A program made the position numbers and the translations under genes. The notes below the pieces were generated by a model. It worked only from the letters and a program-made list of their open reading frames with translations, was not told the origin of the DNA and ran no database searches. DNA of 64,000 nucleotides from Allobosea sp035944375 (lineage in GTDB: Bacteria > Pseudomonadota > Alphaproteobacteria > Rhizobiales > Beijerinckiaceae). The DNA lies in assembly GCF_035944375.1 (NCBI RefSeq), contig NZ_DASZBE010000025.1. The stretch is one strand, 5' to 3'. Each line of letters starts with the position of its first letter. Position 1 is the stretch's first letter. Of the stretch, positions 40,461-50,111 are shown piece by piece.

Positions 40461-42269
40461 TCACATGTCGCCGAGATCGTCCGGCACGTTGCCGTGGATC
40501 TTTCCGGCGGTCTTCGGCTTGGTCAGCGGTGCCGGCACCGGCGCATTGCCGCGGATCAGACTCGTCCCGGCATAGATGTCGCTGGCGACCTGGAGGTCGA
40601 GGCGCTCCGCATCGCGACGGCGGACATCCTCGGCGATCTCGGCCGCCTCCGGCTCGGGCACGCCCATGCCGAGCAGCACCGCCGTGCCGAAGGCCATCGC
40701 GGATTCGAAGGTCTCGCGGATCTGGTAGTCGACGCCGGCGCGGATCAGGTCCATCGCATGGCCGCGGTCATAGGCGCGCACGAACAGCTTGGCATGCGGG
40801 AACGCCTCCTGTGCGACGGCGACGATGCGGTTGCTGGTTTCGCGGTCGTCGACGCAGACCAGGATCGCCTCGGCGCGCTCGGCGCCCGATGCGTGCAGGA
40901 TCTCGGGCCGCGTCCCATCGCCGTAATGCACCTTGAAGCCGAAGCCGGCGGCCACCTGGATCAGCGCGACATCGACCTCGATGATCGAGACGCTGAAACC
41001 CCGCGCCAGCAGCGCCTGCGAGGCAACCTGGCCGAAACGGCCGAAGCCGATGACCAGCGCCCGGCCGTTGAGACCGTCGGCGAGGTCGACGCCGTCGAGC
41101 GAGGTCTCCTCCGGCGGCAGGAAGCGGTCGAGCACCAGCACCAGCAGCGGCGTCAGCGCCATCGAGAGGATCACGGTGGCGCTCGCCACCGCATTGGTCT
41201 GGGCGTCGAAGATGCCGGCCGCCGCCGCCGCCGAATAGAGCACGAAGGCGAACTCGCCGCCCTGCGAGAACAGCGCGACCCGCGTCACCGCCTCCCGCGT
41301 CCGCGAGCCCGAGACCTTGGCGACGATGAAGATGCCGAGCGCCTTGACGCTCATGAAGGCGCCTACGGCAAAGGCGATCAGCACCCAGTTGCGGCCGATG
41401 ACGCCCAGATCGAGCGACATGCCGACGGCCAGGAAGAAGAGCCCGAGCAGGATGCCGCGGAACGGCTCGATATCGGCCTCGAGCTGGTGCCGGAAGCTCG
41501 ATTCCGACAGCAGCACGCCGGCGAGGAACGCGCCCATCGCCATTGAGAGCCCGCTGAGCTGCATCGTCAGCGCCGAGCCGAGCACGACCAGCAGCGCGGC
41601 GGCCGTCATCACCTCCCGCGCATGGGCGAGCGCCAGCAGACGGAACATCGGGTTGAGCAGATAGCGTCCGGCGACGACGAGCCCTGCAACGGCCGCCGCC
41701 GCGATGCCGACCGAGAGCCAGCCATTGCTTTGCGTCCCCGTCACGGGTGCGAGCAGCGCCACCACGGCCAGGAGCGGCACGATCGCGAGGTCCTCGAGCA
41801 GCAGGATCGAGACCGCCTGCTGGCCCTGCGGGGTCGAGCTCTCGCCGCGCTCGTTCAGCATCTGCATGACCACGGCGGTGGAGGACAGGACGAAACCCAT
41901 GCCGGCGATGAAGGCGGCCGGCAGGGGGAGGCCATAGGCGTAGCCGACGCCGGTCAGCAGCGTGCCGCAGAGCGCGACCTGCGCCACGCCGAGGCCGAAG
42001 ATTTCACGACGCAGGTTCCACAGCCGCGAGGGCTGCATTTCGAGCCCGATGATGAACAGGAACATCACCACGCCGAGTTCGGCGACATGCAGCACGGATT
42101 CGGGGTTGGGAAACAGGCCGACGCCATAGGGCCCGATGGCGAGGCCGGCGGTGAAATACCCCAGCACCGAGCCGAGCCCGAGCCGCCGGAACAGCGGCAC
42201 GGCGACCACGCCGGCACCCAGCAGGCTCACCACCTTGATGAGATCGCCGGTGAGACCCTCGGCTGCCAT
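40461..42269 (-). CDS. CPA2-family cation/proton antiporter with TrkA-N domain (KefB/KefC-like)
   Basis: A 602-residue membrane antiporter for potassium or sodium against protons. Twelve or so helices fill residues 1-375 (CPA2 marks GLEMQPSRLW and SSTAVVMQML). A cytoplasmic RCK/TrkA-N domain starts at about 410 with VIGFGRFGQVASQ, a nucleotide-binding loop. No KefF/KefG ancillary gene is adjacent. KefB/C channels are gated by glutathione conjugates, which would suit the detoxification genes in this window, but gating is not visible in the sequence. Confidence 0.9.
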   Translation of the reverse strand: MAAEGLTGDLIKVVSLLGAGVVAVPLFRRLGLGSVLGYFTAGLAIGPYGVGLFPNPESVLHVAELGVVMFLFIIGLEMQPSRLWNLRREIFGLGVAQVALCGTLLTGVGYAYGLPLPAAFIAGMGFVLSSTAVVMQMLNERGESSTPQGQQAVSILLLEDLAIVPLLAVVALLAPVTGTQSNGWLSVGIAAAAVAGLVVAGRYLLNPMFRLLALAHAREVMTAAALLVVLGSALTMQLSGLSMAMGAFLAGVLLSESSFRHQLEADIEPFRGILLGLFFLAVGMSLDLGVIGRNWVLIAFAVGAFMSVKALGIFIVAKVSGSRTREAVTRVALFSQGGEFAFVLYSAAAAAGIFDAQTNAVASATVILSMALTPLLVLVLDRFLPPEETSLDGVDLADGLNGRALVIGFGRFGQVASQALLARGFSVSIIEVDVALIQVAAGFGFKVHYGDGTRPEILHASGAERAEAILVCVDDRETSNRIVAVAQEAFPHAKLFVRAYDRGHAMDLIRAGVDYQIRETFESAMAFGTAVLLGMGVPEPEAAEIAEDVRRRDAERLDLQVASDIYAGTSLIRGNAPVPAPLTKPKTAGKIHGNVPDDLGDM

Positions 42270-42361
42270 CTATCCGCCCTCCCAGAACGGCGCCGCCCGC
42301 CCGGCGCAACCGGGCTCAGTTAGGTGCGCCGCAGCGACAAGGCAAATGCCGCGCCGCCCGA

Positions 42362-43375
42362 TCACGCAGCCGTGCGCGCCGGCCGCCCCTCGATCGGATA
42401 GGCGGGGTCGTTATAGCCCGGCGTCGAGGGATGTCCCGCGGGCACCAGCGCATCGATCAGCGCTTCGTCATCGGCTGTGAACTCGACCTCCAGCGCCGCC
42501 AGATAGGCCTGCCACTGCTCCAGCGTGCGCGGGCCGGCGATGGCGGCCGTCAGGAGGCGGTTGTTGAGCACCCAGCCGACCGCGAACTGGATCGGCGTCA
42601 TGCCGCGCGCGGCGGCATGCTGCTTGATCGTCTGGGCGATGACGAGGCTCTCCTGCCGCCATTCGGTCTGCAGGATGCGCTTGTCGCCGCGCGCTGCGCG
42701 CGTGCCCTGCTGCGGCGTGCCGCCGGGCTCGTACTTCCCGGTGAGCACGCCGCGCGCCAGCGGCGAATAGGAGGCGACGCCGAGCCCATAATAGCCGCAG
42801 GCCGGCAGATGCTCGACCTCCGGCATCCGGTTCATCGCGTTGTAATAGGGCTGGCTGACGACCGGCCGGTCGATCCCGAGTTCGTCGCAGAGACGGCAGA
42901 TCTCGGCGACCCGCCAGGAGCGGTAGTTCGAGACGCCGAAATGCCGGATCTTGCCATGCCGCACGAGATCCCCGATCGCGCGGACCGTCTCCGCCAGCGG
43001 CGTGGCGAGGTCCTCCTTGTGGAGGTAGTAGATGTCGATGAAATCGGTGCCGAGCCGGCGCAGGCTGTCGTCGCAGGCCTGGAGCACCCATTTGCGCGAG
43101 AGCCCGGCGCGGTTGGGCCCCTCGCCGATCGCATTGGCGACCTTGGTCGCCAGCACCCAGTCGTGCCGATGGGCAGCGATGGCCCGCCCGGTGATCTCCT
43201 CGGAGCGGCCCTCCGTGTAGGCGTCCGCGGTATCGATGAAGTTGATCCCGACATCGCGAGCGTGGTCGACGATCGCGCGCGAGGCGACCTCGTCGGTGGC
43301 ACCGCCGAACATCATCGTGCCCAGGCAGATCGGCGAGACTTTCAGGCCCGAGCGCCCGAGCTGGCGGTATTCCAT
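42362..43375 (-). CDS. Aldo/keto reductase
   Basis: A 337-residue NADPH-dependent oxidoreductase of the aldo/keto reductase barrel. The start MEYRQLGRSGLKVSPICLG is typical, the Asp-Tyr pair is in DTADAYTEGRSEE (about 50-62), and the Lys and His of the tetrad are in VLATKV and the downstream IYYLHKED region. It belongs to the YajO/voltage-gated potassium channel beta-subunit-like group. An open frame continues 54 codons upstream but has no similarity. The substrate is unknown. Confidence 0.9.
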   Translation of the reverse strand: MEYRQLGRSGLKVSPICLGTMMFGGATDEVASRAIVDHARDVGINFIDTADAYTEGRSEEITGRAIAAHRHDWVLATKVANAIGEGPNRAGLSRKWVLQACDDSLRRLGTDFIDIYYLHKEDLATPLAETVRAIGDLVRHGKIRHFGVSNYRSWRVAEICRLCDELGIDRPVVSQPYYNAMNRMPEVEHLPACGYYGLGVASYSPLARGVLTGKYEPGGTPQQGTRAARGDKRILQTEWRQESLVIAQTIKQHAAARGMTPIQFAVGWVLNNRLLTAAIAGPRTLEQWQAYLAALEVEFTADDEALIDALVPAGHPSTPGYNDPAYPIEGRPARTAA

Positions 43376-43593
43376 CGACAGATCCCCTGCAATCGGCCAG
43401 CCGCGCCCGGCAGGCGCCCCATTCCTAGGGCAAACCTGCCCCAGCCCCGCCCGCCGCGCCAGCCATCTGCGCGCAGGCGCCCCCTGCAGGCCGCGCCATC
43501 CAGCGTCCGGCGCCCGGCCTGGAATGCCTAACCGCAAGGAAATGCTTAAGCTTTGATGTCAGGCTGACTGCGTCGCCATCACGGCCGGAGCCG

Positions 43594-45222
43594 ATGAATC
43601 CCGCCACGCTCGCCCAGAGCCAGACGCTGGCCACCCTGCTGCAGGCGCTCGCGCCCACCACCGGCCTCGTCGCGGGCCGGACGGTGGAAGCGCGCCTGCT
43701 CGCGGTCGCCAGCGACGGCACCGCGACCGCGCAGCTCGGCCAGGACACCTTCGCTCTCGTGCTCGCCGGCCCCGCAGCCCGTCAATCCGCGCTGCTGCCG
43801 GGCGCGACCTTGGTCCTGAAGCTCGACCCGGGCCCCTCCGGCGCGGCCGGCGGAAGCCTGACGGCGACGCTGGTCGAGGTCCGCCCACCGACGCCCGAGC
43901 AGGCCCGTGCCGCCATGGCGACGGCCCAGTCGATGCTACCGCCCGGGGCGGCCAGCGCGATGCCCGGCAAAACCACACCGGTCCAGCCCGCGCCGACGTC
44001 ACCCACCTCCGCACAGGCGCAGACCCTGGCGATGCCGGGCCAACCGCCGGCCCCTGCCGCACTGCCGACAGGCCCCGCCGCGCCGCCGACGGCGCCGGGC
44101 ACCGCCATGGCCGCCGCCACGCCCGGCCCGGGGCCGATGGCCGGTCCGATCCCGAGCGCAGCGGCAGCGGCCGCGAACCCCGAAGCGATGTCCGGGTCGA
44201 ACCGCCTCGAGGCCGCGCGCGCCGATCCCGCCGCGAGTGCGGCCTCGCCACGCGCCATGGCCGGGCCTCTGCTCGGCCCTGCCCTGGCGCGACAGGATTC
44301 GCTGGCGCCGCTCCTGGCCAATCTGCGCGCCGTCGCCAATGGGGCGGTCGCGCTGCCGCGGCCGCTGCTGGCGCTGGCCGATCGCGTCATGGCCCGCGCG
44401 CTGCCGGTCGAGCGCAAGGCGTTGACCGGGCCGGCCCTCCAGGCGGCGGTGCAGACCTCCGGGCTCTTCCTCGAGGCCAACCGGGCGCAGGGCGCGCCGG
44501 CCCGGCCGCAGGCGGACCTCAAGGGAGCGCTCCAGACCCTTCGCGACCATCTCCTGCCGCTCGTTCAGGCGGCCTCGGCACCCGAAGCCGGCAGGGCCGG
44601 CAGCCCGCCCGCATCCTCGGCCGGACCGGCGCAGCCCCCCGGTGAGGAGGCCTTGGCGAAGCCCGCCCCGCCCCGCCGCGACGGCGCACCGGTTCCGCAG
44701 CCGATCGCCGAGCCCACCCTCTCCGCTGGCGACAAGCCGCTCACGATCGTCGGCACCCTGCTGGAGCAGACCGACGCCGCTATCGACCGCATCACGCTGT
44801 CGCAATACGCTTCCCTGCCGGCGGAGGGCACGCGGCCCGAGGCGCAGCCGAGCCAGCGCTGGCTCACCGAGATCCCCCTCGCCTTTCACAATGGCGCGGC
44901 GATGCTGCCGCTCCAGATCGAGCGCGAACCGCCCCGGCGCGAGGTCGATGCCGCGGCCGGCCCGCTCTGGCGCGTCCGCTTCGCGCTCGATGTCGAGCCG
45001 CTCGGCCCGCTTCAGGGCATCGTCACGCTGCAGGGCCGCAGCGTCGGCATCACGCTCTGGGCCGAACGGGAGGACACCAGCCGGCTCCTGCGCGGCGCCT
45101 CGCCCGGCCTCGAAGCCGCCCTGGCGGATGCACGGTTCGAGAACCGCTCCATCGACATTCACACCGGCCAGCCGCGGATCGCCCAGCCCACAGCCGGGCA
45201 GTTCCTGGACCGGATGTCATGA
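43594..45222 (+). CDS. FliK-like flagellar hook-length control family protein
   Basis: A 542-residue protein with a short N-terminal region, a very long Ala/Pro-rich low-complexity middle (about 95-400), and a compact C-terminal domain (about 420-525: EIPLAFHNGAAMLPLQIE, then RFALDVEPLGPLQGIVTL) of the Flg_hook type. FliK measures the flagellar hook and switches export specificity by touching FlhB. It is followed at once by an FlhB C-terminal homologue. Since no flagellar cluster is near, it may serve a second hook control or a type III-like role. It overlaps the next gene by four bases. Confidence 0.78.
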   Translation: MNPATLAQSQTLATLLQALAPTTGLVAGRTVEARLLAVASDGTATAQLGQDTFALVLAGPAARQSALLPGATLVLKLDPGPSGAAGGSLTATLVEVRPPTPEQARAAMATAQSMLPPGAASAMPGKTTPVQPAPTSPTSAQAQTLAMPGQPPAPAALPTGPAAPPTAPGTAMAAATPGPGPMAGPIPSAAAAAANPEAMSGSNRLEAARADPAASAASPRAMAGPLLGPALARQDSLAPLLANLRAVANGAVALPRPLLALADRVMARALPVERKALTGPALQAAVQTSGLFLEANRAQGAPARPQADLKGALQTLRDHLLPLVQAASAPEAGRAGSPPASSAGPAQPPGEEALAKPAPPRRDGAPVPQPIAEPTLSAGDKPLTIVGTLLEQTDAAIDRITLSQYASLPAEGTRPEAQPSQRWLTEIPLAFHNGAAMLPLQIEREPPRREVDAAAGPLWRVRFALDVEPLGPLQGIVTLQGRSVGITLWAEREDTSRLLRGASPGLEAALADARFENRSIDIHTGQPRIAQPTAGQFLDRMS

Positions 45223-45536
45223 CCAGAGCCCCCGCCCCGCCTCCCGGCCGCCCCCCGTCGCGGCAGATCGCCGTCGCGCTCGAATATGACGGGCAGAGTG
45301 CACCCCGCGTCACCGCCAAGGGCCGCGGCGAGTTGGCCGAACGCATCGTCGAGACCGGCCGCGAGCATGGCGTCGCAATCGAGGAGAACGCGGTGCTGGC
45401 GCAGGCGCTCTCGGCGGTCGAGCTCGACGACCAGATCCCGGAGGAGCTCTATCGCGCGACGGCACAGGTCATCGCCTTCGTGCTCTCGCTGCGCGGCGAG
45501 GTCGGCCGCCACCGGCGCGAGGGCGGTTCGGTTTGA
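45219..45536 (+). CDS. FlhX: FlhB C-terminal domain homologue lacking the cleavage site
   Basis: A 105-residue protein matching the soluble end of FlhB/YscU: VALEYDGQSAPRVTAKGRG, then AIEENAVLAQALSAVELDDQIPEELY. The NPTH self-cleavage motif is absent because the protein starts after it. Such stand-alone FlhX proteins can substitute for the cleaved FlhB tail in some bacteria. It overlaps the FliK-like gene and the following acetyltransferase gene by four bases each, so the three are probably translated together. Confidence 0.85.
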   Translation: MTRAPAPPPGRPPSRQIAVALEYDGQSAPRVTAKGRGELAERIVETGREHGVAIEENAVLAQALSAVELDDQIPEELYRATAQVIAFVLSLRGEVGRHRREGGSV

Positions 45537-46684
45537 CCTCCGGCATCGTCGTCAGGCGCGTCAGGGCCGCCGATTACGGAGCGTACGGCGCACGCTTCGC
45601 CGCGCTCGCCGCACGGTCGCGCGAGCCCAATCCGCATATGTCGCCGGCGGCGGTCAGTGCCGCCCGCGTCGTCGTGCCGGAGGACCGGATCGTGATCCTC
45701 GCCGCCTGGCTCAGCGAAGCGCTGGGGTCCGAGCGGCTGGCCGGCCTCTGGGCGCTGCGGCGCAAGCGCGACTGGCGCACCGGCTTCGCAGCCGCCCTCA
45801 TCTCCCCACTCCTGCCGCTCTACGAAGTCTCCTCACTGCCGGTGCTCGATCCCGACCATGCCGAGGACGTCATGCAGGCGATGCTGCGTCATATCCTCGC
45901 GGCCGGCGACCTGCCCCGCACGCTGTCGCTGCCGCTGCTGCCGCTGGAAGGGCCAGCCTTCGCGGCGCTGCGCGAGGCCTGCCGCGCCACCGGCAGCCGC
46001 CTCTCGACCAGCGAGCGCTGGCAGCGCCCGGTGATGGTGGCGCAGCCCGGGGACGATGCCGAGCGCTACCTGCGCCGCGCGCTGGGCCAGAGCTACAAGA
46101 AGCGGATGCAGCAGTTTCGCGCCATCGCGCGACACGGCACGGTGAGCTTCGAGCGCCTCCGGGGGGACGCCGCGCGGGACGCGCTGCCCGACTTCCTGGC
46201 GCTGGAGGCGTCGGGCTGGAAGGGCAAAGCGGGCACCGCCATCGCCCGCCTCCCCCAGGCCGGAGCCTATTTCGACAGCCTCGCCATGCAGTTCGCCGCC
46301 AGCGACGCCCTCCAGCTCGACACGCTGCGGCTCGACGGCCGCCCCCTCGCGATGGGCCTGCTGATCGAGAGCGCCGGCACCCGCCACTTCCTCAAGATCG
46401 CCTATGACGAGGAGCAGGCGCGCCATTCCCCCGGCCGGGCCCTGACGATCGCCATGCTGCAGGCCGACTTCGCCGGCACGCCTCCGGCCCTCTTCGACAG
46501 CGGCGCGGGCGACGGGGTCGACGCCGGCACCTATGTCTGGGGCGAGCGCCGGGCGATGGGCAACGTCCTGATCCGCCTCGGCGAGCCTGATCCGGGCCTG
46601 CCCGAGGGCGCCGCCCGCCTGCGCCAGGGCCTGCGCGCACTCCGCGCTCGCCTGCAGCGGAAGCGGGCGAAAACGGTGGCGTGA
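45533..46684 (+). CDS. GNAT-fold protein of the CelD/BioF2-like (Acetyltransf_6) group
   Basis: A 383-residue protein. The second half (about 170-330; QSYKKRMQQFRAIARHG, then FLALEASGWKGKAGTAIA) is the acetyltransferase_6 region seen in CelD and FemAB-like enzymes, which often modify polysaccharide or lipid-linked groups. It appears to start at a TTG overlapping the flhX stop (TTGA). Why it sits with a FliK/FlhX pair is unclear; flagellin or surface modification is one possibility. Confidence 0.75.
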   Translation: MTSGIVVRRVRAADYGAYGARFAALAARSREPNPHMSPAAVSAARVVVPEDRIVILAAWLSEALGSERLAGLWALRRKRDWRTGFAAALISPLLPLYEVSSLPVLDPDHAEDVMQAMLRHILAAGDLPRTLSLPLLPLEGPAFAALREACRATGSRLSTSERWQRPVMVAQPGDDAERYLRRALGQSYKKRMQQFRAIARHGTVSFERLRGDAARDALPDFLALEASGWKGKAGTAIARLPQAGAYFDSLAMQFAASDALQLDTLRLDGRPLAMGLLIESAGTRHFLKIAYDEEQARHSPGRALTIAMLQADFAGTPPALFDSGAGDGVDAGTYVWGERRAMGNVLIRLGEPDPGLPEGAARLRQGLRALRARLQRKRAKTVA

Positions 46685-46733
46685 GCCGCCGCGATCGGCC
46701 ACATCTGCGCCCGACCAGAGCGGAGGGCACGAC

Positions 46734-47279
46734 ATGAACGGCGGCATCAGGATCGGCATCGTGACGGTTTCGGACCGCGCCTCGGCCGGGATCTATGAGG
46801 ACGAGGGTGGCCCCGCCATCAAAGCCTATTTCGAGAGGGCGCTGACCTCGCCCTGGATGCCCGTCGCCCGCGTCATCCCCGACGACCGCGCCTTGATCGC
46901 AAAGACCCTGATCGAACTGGCGGATCAGGAGGGCTGCTGCCTGATCGTCACGACGGGTGGGACCGGCCCCGCCCCTCGCGACGTCACGCCCGAGGCGACG
47001 GAGGATGTCGTCGAGAAGCCAATGCCGGGCTTCGGCGAGCTGATGCGGCAGGTCAGCCTCGCCAAGGTGCCGACCGCGATCCTCTCGCGCCAGACCGCCG
47101 GCATCCGCGGCCGCTGCCTGATCGTCAACCTGCCGGGCCGCCCGCGCGCCATCGCCGAGTGCCTCGACGCGGTGATGCCGGCGATCCCCTACTGCATCGA
47201 CCTGATCGAGGGCCCCTATCTCGAAACCGACCCCGCGGTGATCCTGGCCTTCCGGCCCGGCCAGAAGCCCAAGGGCTGA
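46734..47279 (+). CDS. mogA: Molybdopterin adenylyltransferase
   Basis: MogA activates molybdopterin with ATP before molybdate insertion. The 181-residue product starts with RIGIVTVSDRASAGIYED and has the active-site loop TTGGTGPAPRDVTPEAT (about 71-87), both standard for MogA. It is the usual length. The gene stands alone between an acetyltransferase and a TctC-type gene; a MOSC-domain gene lies elsewhere in the window. Confidence 0.94.
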   Translation: MNGGIRIGIVTVSDRASAGIYEDEGGPAIKAYFERALTSPWMPVARVIPDDRALIAKTLIELADQEGCCLIVTTGGTGPAPRDVTPEATEDVVEKPMPGFGELMRQVSLAKVPTAILSRQTAGIRGRCLIVNLPGRPRAIAECLDAVMPAIPYCIDLIEGPYLETDPAVILAFRPGQKPKG

Positions 47280-47433
47280 AAGCCCGACGCTGCGGACGCC
47301 GCGCTCGCACGCAGGGCCCGCATGCAGGGACGAGGGTGCAAAGCGCGTCGCGATCGGCCATCATCCCTCCCGAGCGCCGGTCACGGCGCCGATGACACGC
47401 CGGCCGAGAAGAGCCGGCATCGGGAGGATGACG

Positions 47434-48417
47434 ATGAAACGCCGCGACATGCTCGCCGGCCTCGCCGCGACGTCGGCCGGGGCCCTTCTGACCGGCCCGT
47501 CCCGCGCCCAGGCGCCCTGGCCCTCGCGCCCCATCACCCTGGTCGTGCCTTTTCCGCCCGGCGGCCAGGCCGATCTCGCGGCGAGGCCGATCGCCCAGGC
47601 GCTCGAGAAGCTGCTGAAGACCGCCGTCGTCGTCGACAACCGTGGCGGAGCCGGCGGGGCCATCGGCAATGCCGCCGTCGCCCGCGCCGAGCCGGATGGC
47701 TACACCCTGCTGATGACGCTCTCGTCGCTCGCGGTGCTGCCGGAATCGGCGCGCCTCTTCGCCCGCACTCCGCCCTACGAGGTCTCGCAGCTGGCGCCGG
47801 TCGCGCGGGTGCTAGCCGACCCGACGCTGCTCGCCGTGCCCGCCACCTCGCCCTGGAAGACGCTGAAGGACTTCGTCGACGATGCGAAGGCCCGGCCCGG
47901 CGCGATCCCCTATGGCTCGTCGGGCTCCTACGGCACGCTGCATGTGGCGATGGAGATGTTCGCGGCGTCCGCAGGCCTCAAGCTGCTGCACGTGCCCTAT
48001 CGCGGCGCCGGCCCCGCTCTGACCGACCTGCTCTCCGGCCAGATTCAGGCGCTGGCCTCGGCGCCCGGCGTCCTCAAGCCGCATGTCGACTCCGGCGCGT
48101 TGCGCGTGCTCGCCAACTGGGGGGCAAGCCGGATTCCGAGCTTCCCCGACCTGCCGACCTTCAAGGAGCTTGGCTATGCCGATGTCGAGTTCTACATCTG
48201 GGCCGGGCTGTTCACCCCACGCAACCTGCCCGAGCCCATCGCCACCCGCATTCGCGAAGGCATGCGCAGCGCCATGGCAGACCCGGAGGTCCGGCAGATC
48301 TTCGAGAAGGCGGGCAGCCCACCGGCCTATCAGGACACGCCCGACTTCACCCGCTTCGTCGAGGCCGACAGCGCCCGCCTGATCGAGGCGACGCGCAAGA
48401 TCGGCAAGGTGGATTGA
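47434..48417 (+). CDS. Tripartite tricarboxylate transporter substrate-binding protein (TctC family)
   Basis: A 327-residue periplasmic binding protein. It starts MKRRDMLAGLAATSAGALLTG, a twin-arginine-like export signal, then the family block WPSRPITLVVPFPPGG. The ATG at 47434 is six bases after GGGAGG; one two codons earlier is too close. Like the copy at 38.5 kb it has no transport partners nearby. The two differ clearly in sequence, so they are not a recent duplication. Confidence 0.9.
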   Translation: MKRRDMLAGLAATSAGALLTGPSRAQAPWPSRPITLVVPFPPGGQADLAARPIAQALEKLLKTAVVVDNRGGAGGAIGNAAVARAEPDGYTLLMTLSSLAVLPESARLFARTPPYEVSQLAPVARVLADPTLLAVPATSPWKTLKDFVDDAKARPGAIPYGSSGSYGTLHVAMEMFAASAGLKLLHVPYRGAGPALTDLLSGQIQALASAPGVLKPHVDSGALRVLANWGASRIPSFPDLPTFKELGYADVEFYIWAGLFTPRNLPEPIATRIREGMRSAMADPEVRQIFEKAGSPPAYQDTPDFTRFVEADSARLIEATRKIGKVD

Positions 48418-48432
48418 GCTCAGACGCCAGCG

Positions 48433-49074
48433 TCAGCCCTCGCCCTGCGCCAGCCACTCGGCATAGGTGCCGCGCGTCAGGTCGAAGCGGTCGTTCTGGC
48501 GCGCATAGCCGTCGCCGAACATCCGCCCGACCGGCTTGTAATCGTCGAGGCTGACGCGCAGCGTCGCGGGATCGACGAGGCCCTCGCGGGCATGGATGCG
48601 CACGACCTCGCCGATCAGCATCTCGCGCGTCGAGGAGAACACCAGCGACATCGTCTTCCGGCATTCGAGCGCGAAGGGCGCCTCCGCGATATGCGGCACG
48701 CCGACCGAGACGCCGGGCTTCAACGACAGGCCCGCCGCGTCGATCTCGCTGACCTCGGGCGGAAAATCGACCGCGCAGACGTTCATCGCCTCGGCCATCC
48801 CCTCATCGACGAGGTTGACGACGAATTCGCCGGCCACGGCGATGTTGCGCGTCGTGTCTTTCGGATTGTTGCCGGGACGGTGCTGCAGGCCGAGCACGAT
48901 CAGCGCCGGGTCCTCGGAAAAGACGTTGAAGAAGCTGAACGGCGCGGCATTGACCACGCCGTCGGGCGACAGGCTGGTCACGAGCGCGATCGGGCGCGGG
49001 GTCACGCTGGCACAGAGCAGCTTGTAGCGGTCGCGCGGGGCGAGGTCGGAAAAGGCAACGGTGAAGGCGCTCAT
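48433..49074 (-). CDS. Flavin reductase-like FMN-binding protein
   Basis: A 213-residue protein of the flavin reductase-like split-barrel family. Early marks are LCASVTPRPIALVTSLSPDG and NAAPFSFFNVFSEDP. It would use NAD(P)H to reduce FMN or act as a flavoprotein oxygenase partner. It follows the carbamoylase gene by only four bases on the same strand, so the two form an operon, which may link it to breakdown of N-carbamoyl or related N-containing compounds. Confidence 0.87.
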   Translation of the reverse strand: MSAFTVAFSDLAPRDRYKLLCASVTPRPIALVTSLSPDGVVNAAPFSFFNVFSEDPALIVLGLQHRPGNNPKDTTRNIAVAGEFVVNLVDEGMAEAMNVCAVDFPPEVSEIDAAGLSLKPGVSVGVPHIAEAPFALECRKTMSLVFSSTREMLIGEVVRIHAREGLVDPATLRVSLDDYKPVGRMFGDGYARQNDRFDLTRGTYAEWLAQGEG

Positions 49075-49078
49075 CAGT

Positions 49079-50008
49079 TCACTCCGGCTCGACCACGCCG
49101 ACCTGGCCGGTGATAGGCCCGTAATGCTCGATCCGCCGGTGCATCTTGAAGTCGAAAATCGTCTGCTTGCCGAAGCGGGTGTCGTCGAGATCGCAGGGGT
49201 GGACGATGAGGCCGTCGGCCTCGCCCTCGAGCTCGGCGACGATCTCGCCGTCGGGGTTCACGATCAGCGTGCCGCCCATCAGGTGGTGGCCGTCCTCACT
49301 GCCGGCCTTGGCCACCGCGACGACCCAGCAGGAGTTCTGGTAGGCGCCCGCCTGCACCGAGAGACGATGGTGGAACAGGCGCTGCGCCATGCCCTCCTTC
49401 GCCTTGTGCCCGTTGACGGAGGGCGTGTTGAAGCCGAGCACGATCATCTCGACGCCCTGCAGCCCCATCACGCGATAGGTCTCGGGCCAGCGCCGGTCAT
49501 TGCAGATGCACATGCCCATCAGCCCGCCCATCGTCCGCCAGACCGGGAAGCCGAGATCGCCGGGCTCGAAATAGCGCTTCTCGAGATGCTGATGCGCCCG
49601 CGTCGGGTCGTACTCGACATGGCCCGGCAGATGGATCTTGCGGTACTTGCCGACGATGGCGCCGCTCTTGTCGACCAGGATCGAGCTGTTGAAATGCTGC
49701 CCCTGCGGTGTCAGCTCGGCATAGCCGAAGCTCATGCCCATGCCATGCGCGAGGGCCCGGTCGAACAGCGGCTGCACCGCCGGATTGGGCATCGCCGCCT
49801 CGAACCAGGCATCGGCCTCGGCGCGATCCTCATGATACCAGCGCGGGAAGAAGGTCGTCAGAGCGAGTTCAGGATAGACGATGAGGTCCGCGCCCTGCGC
49901 TTTCGCCTCGTCCATCAGCGCAAGCATGCGCGCGACCACCTGCTCCCGCGTCTCAGCCTTCTGGATCGGCCCGAGCTGGGCAGCGGCGACGGTCACGATG
50001 CGGGACAT
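49079..50008 (-). CDS. N-carbamoyl-D-amino-acid hydrolase (nitrilase superfamily)
   Basis: The enzyme hydrolyses N-carbamoyl-D-amino acids to D-amino acids, CO2 and ammonia. The 309-residue product closely follows the known Agrobacterium enzyme (304 residues). The catalytic triad is Glu47 (VYPELAL), Lys124 (KYRKIHLPG) and Cys169 (CICNDRRWPE). The block VIVGKYRK-like region and the HVEYDP segment agree. No hydantoinase gene is seen nearby. It leads an operon with a flavin reductase-like gene. Confidence 0.92.
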   Translation of the reverse strand: MSRIVTVAAAQLGPIQKAETREQVVARMLALMDEAKAQGADLIVYPELALTTFFPRWYHEDRAEADAWFEAAMPNPAVQPLFDRALAHGMGMSFGYAELTPQGQHFNSSILVDKSGAIVGKYRKIHLPGHVEYDPTRAHQHLEKRYFEPGDLGFPVWRTMGGLMGMCICNDRRWPETYRVMGLQGVEMIVLGFNTPSVNGHKAKEGMAQRLFHHRLSVQAGAYQNSCWVVAVAKAGSEDGHHLMGGTLIVNPDGEIVAELEGEADGLIVHPCDLDDTRFGKQTIFDFKMHRRIEHYGPITGQVGVVEPE

Positions 50009-50111
50009 GGAAAACCTCGGCGGCGGGCGTGGGCAACGACGCGACTTAGCGAAATCGGTGCCAGCCGCCTATCCCGCGCCCATGTCCGCGGCGCTCGCCA
50101 CGCCTGCGCTG

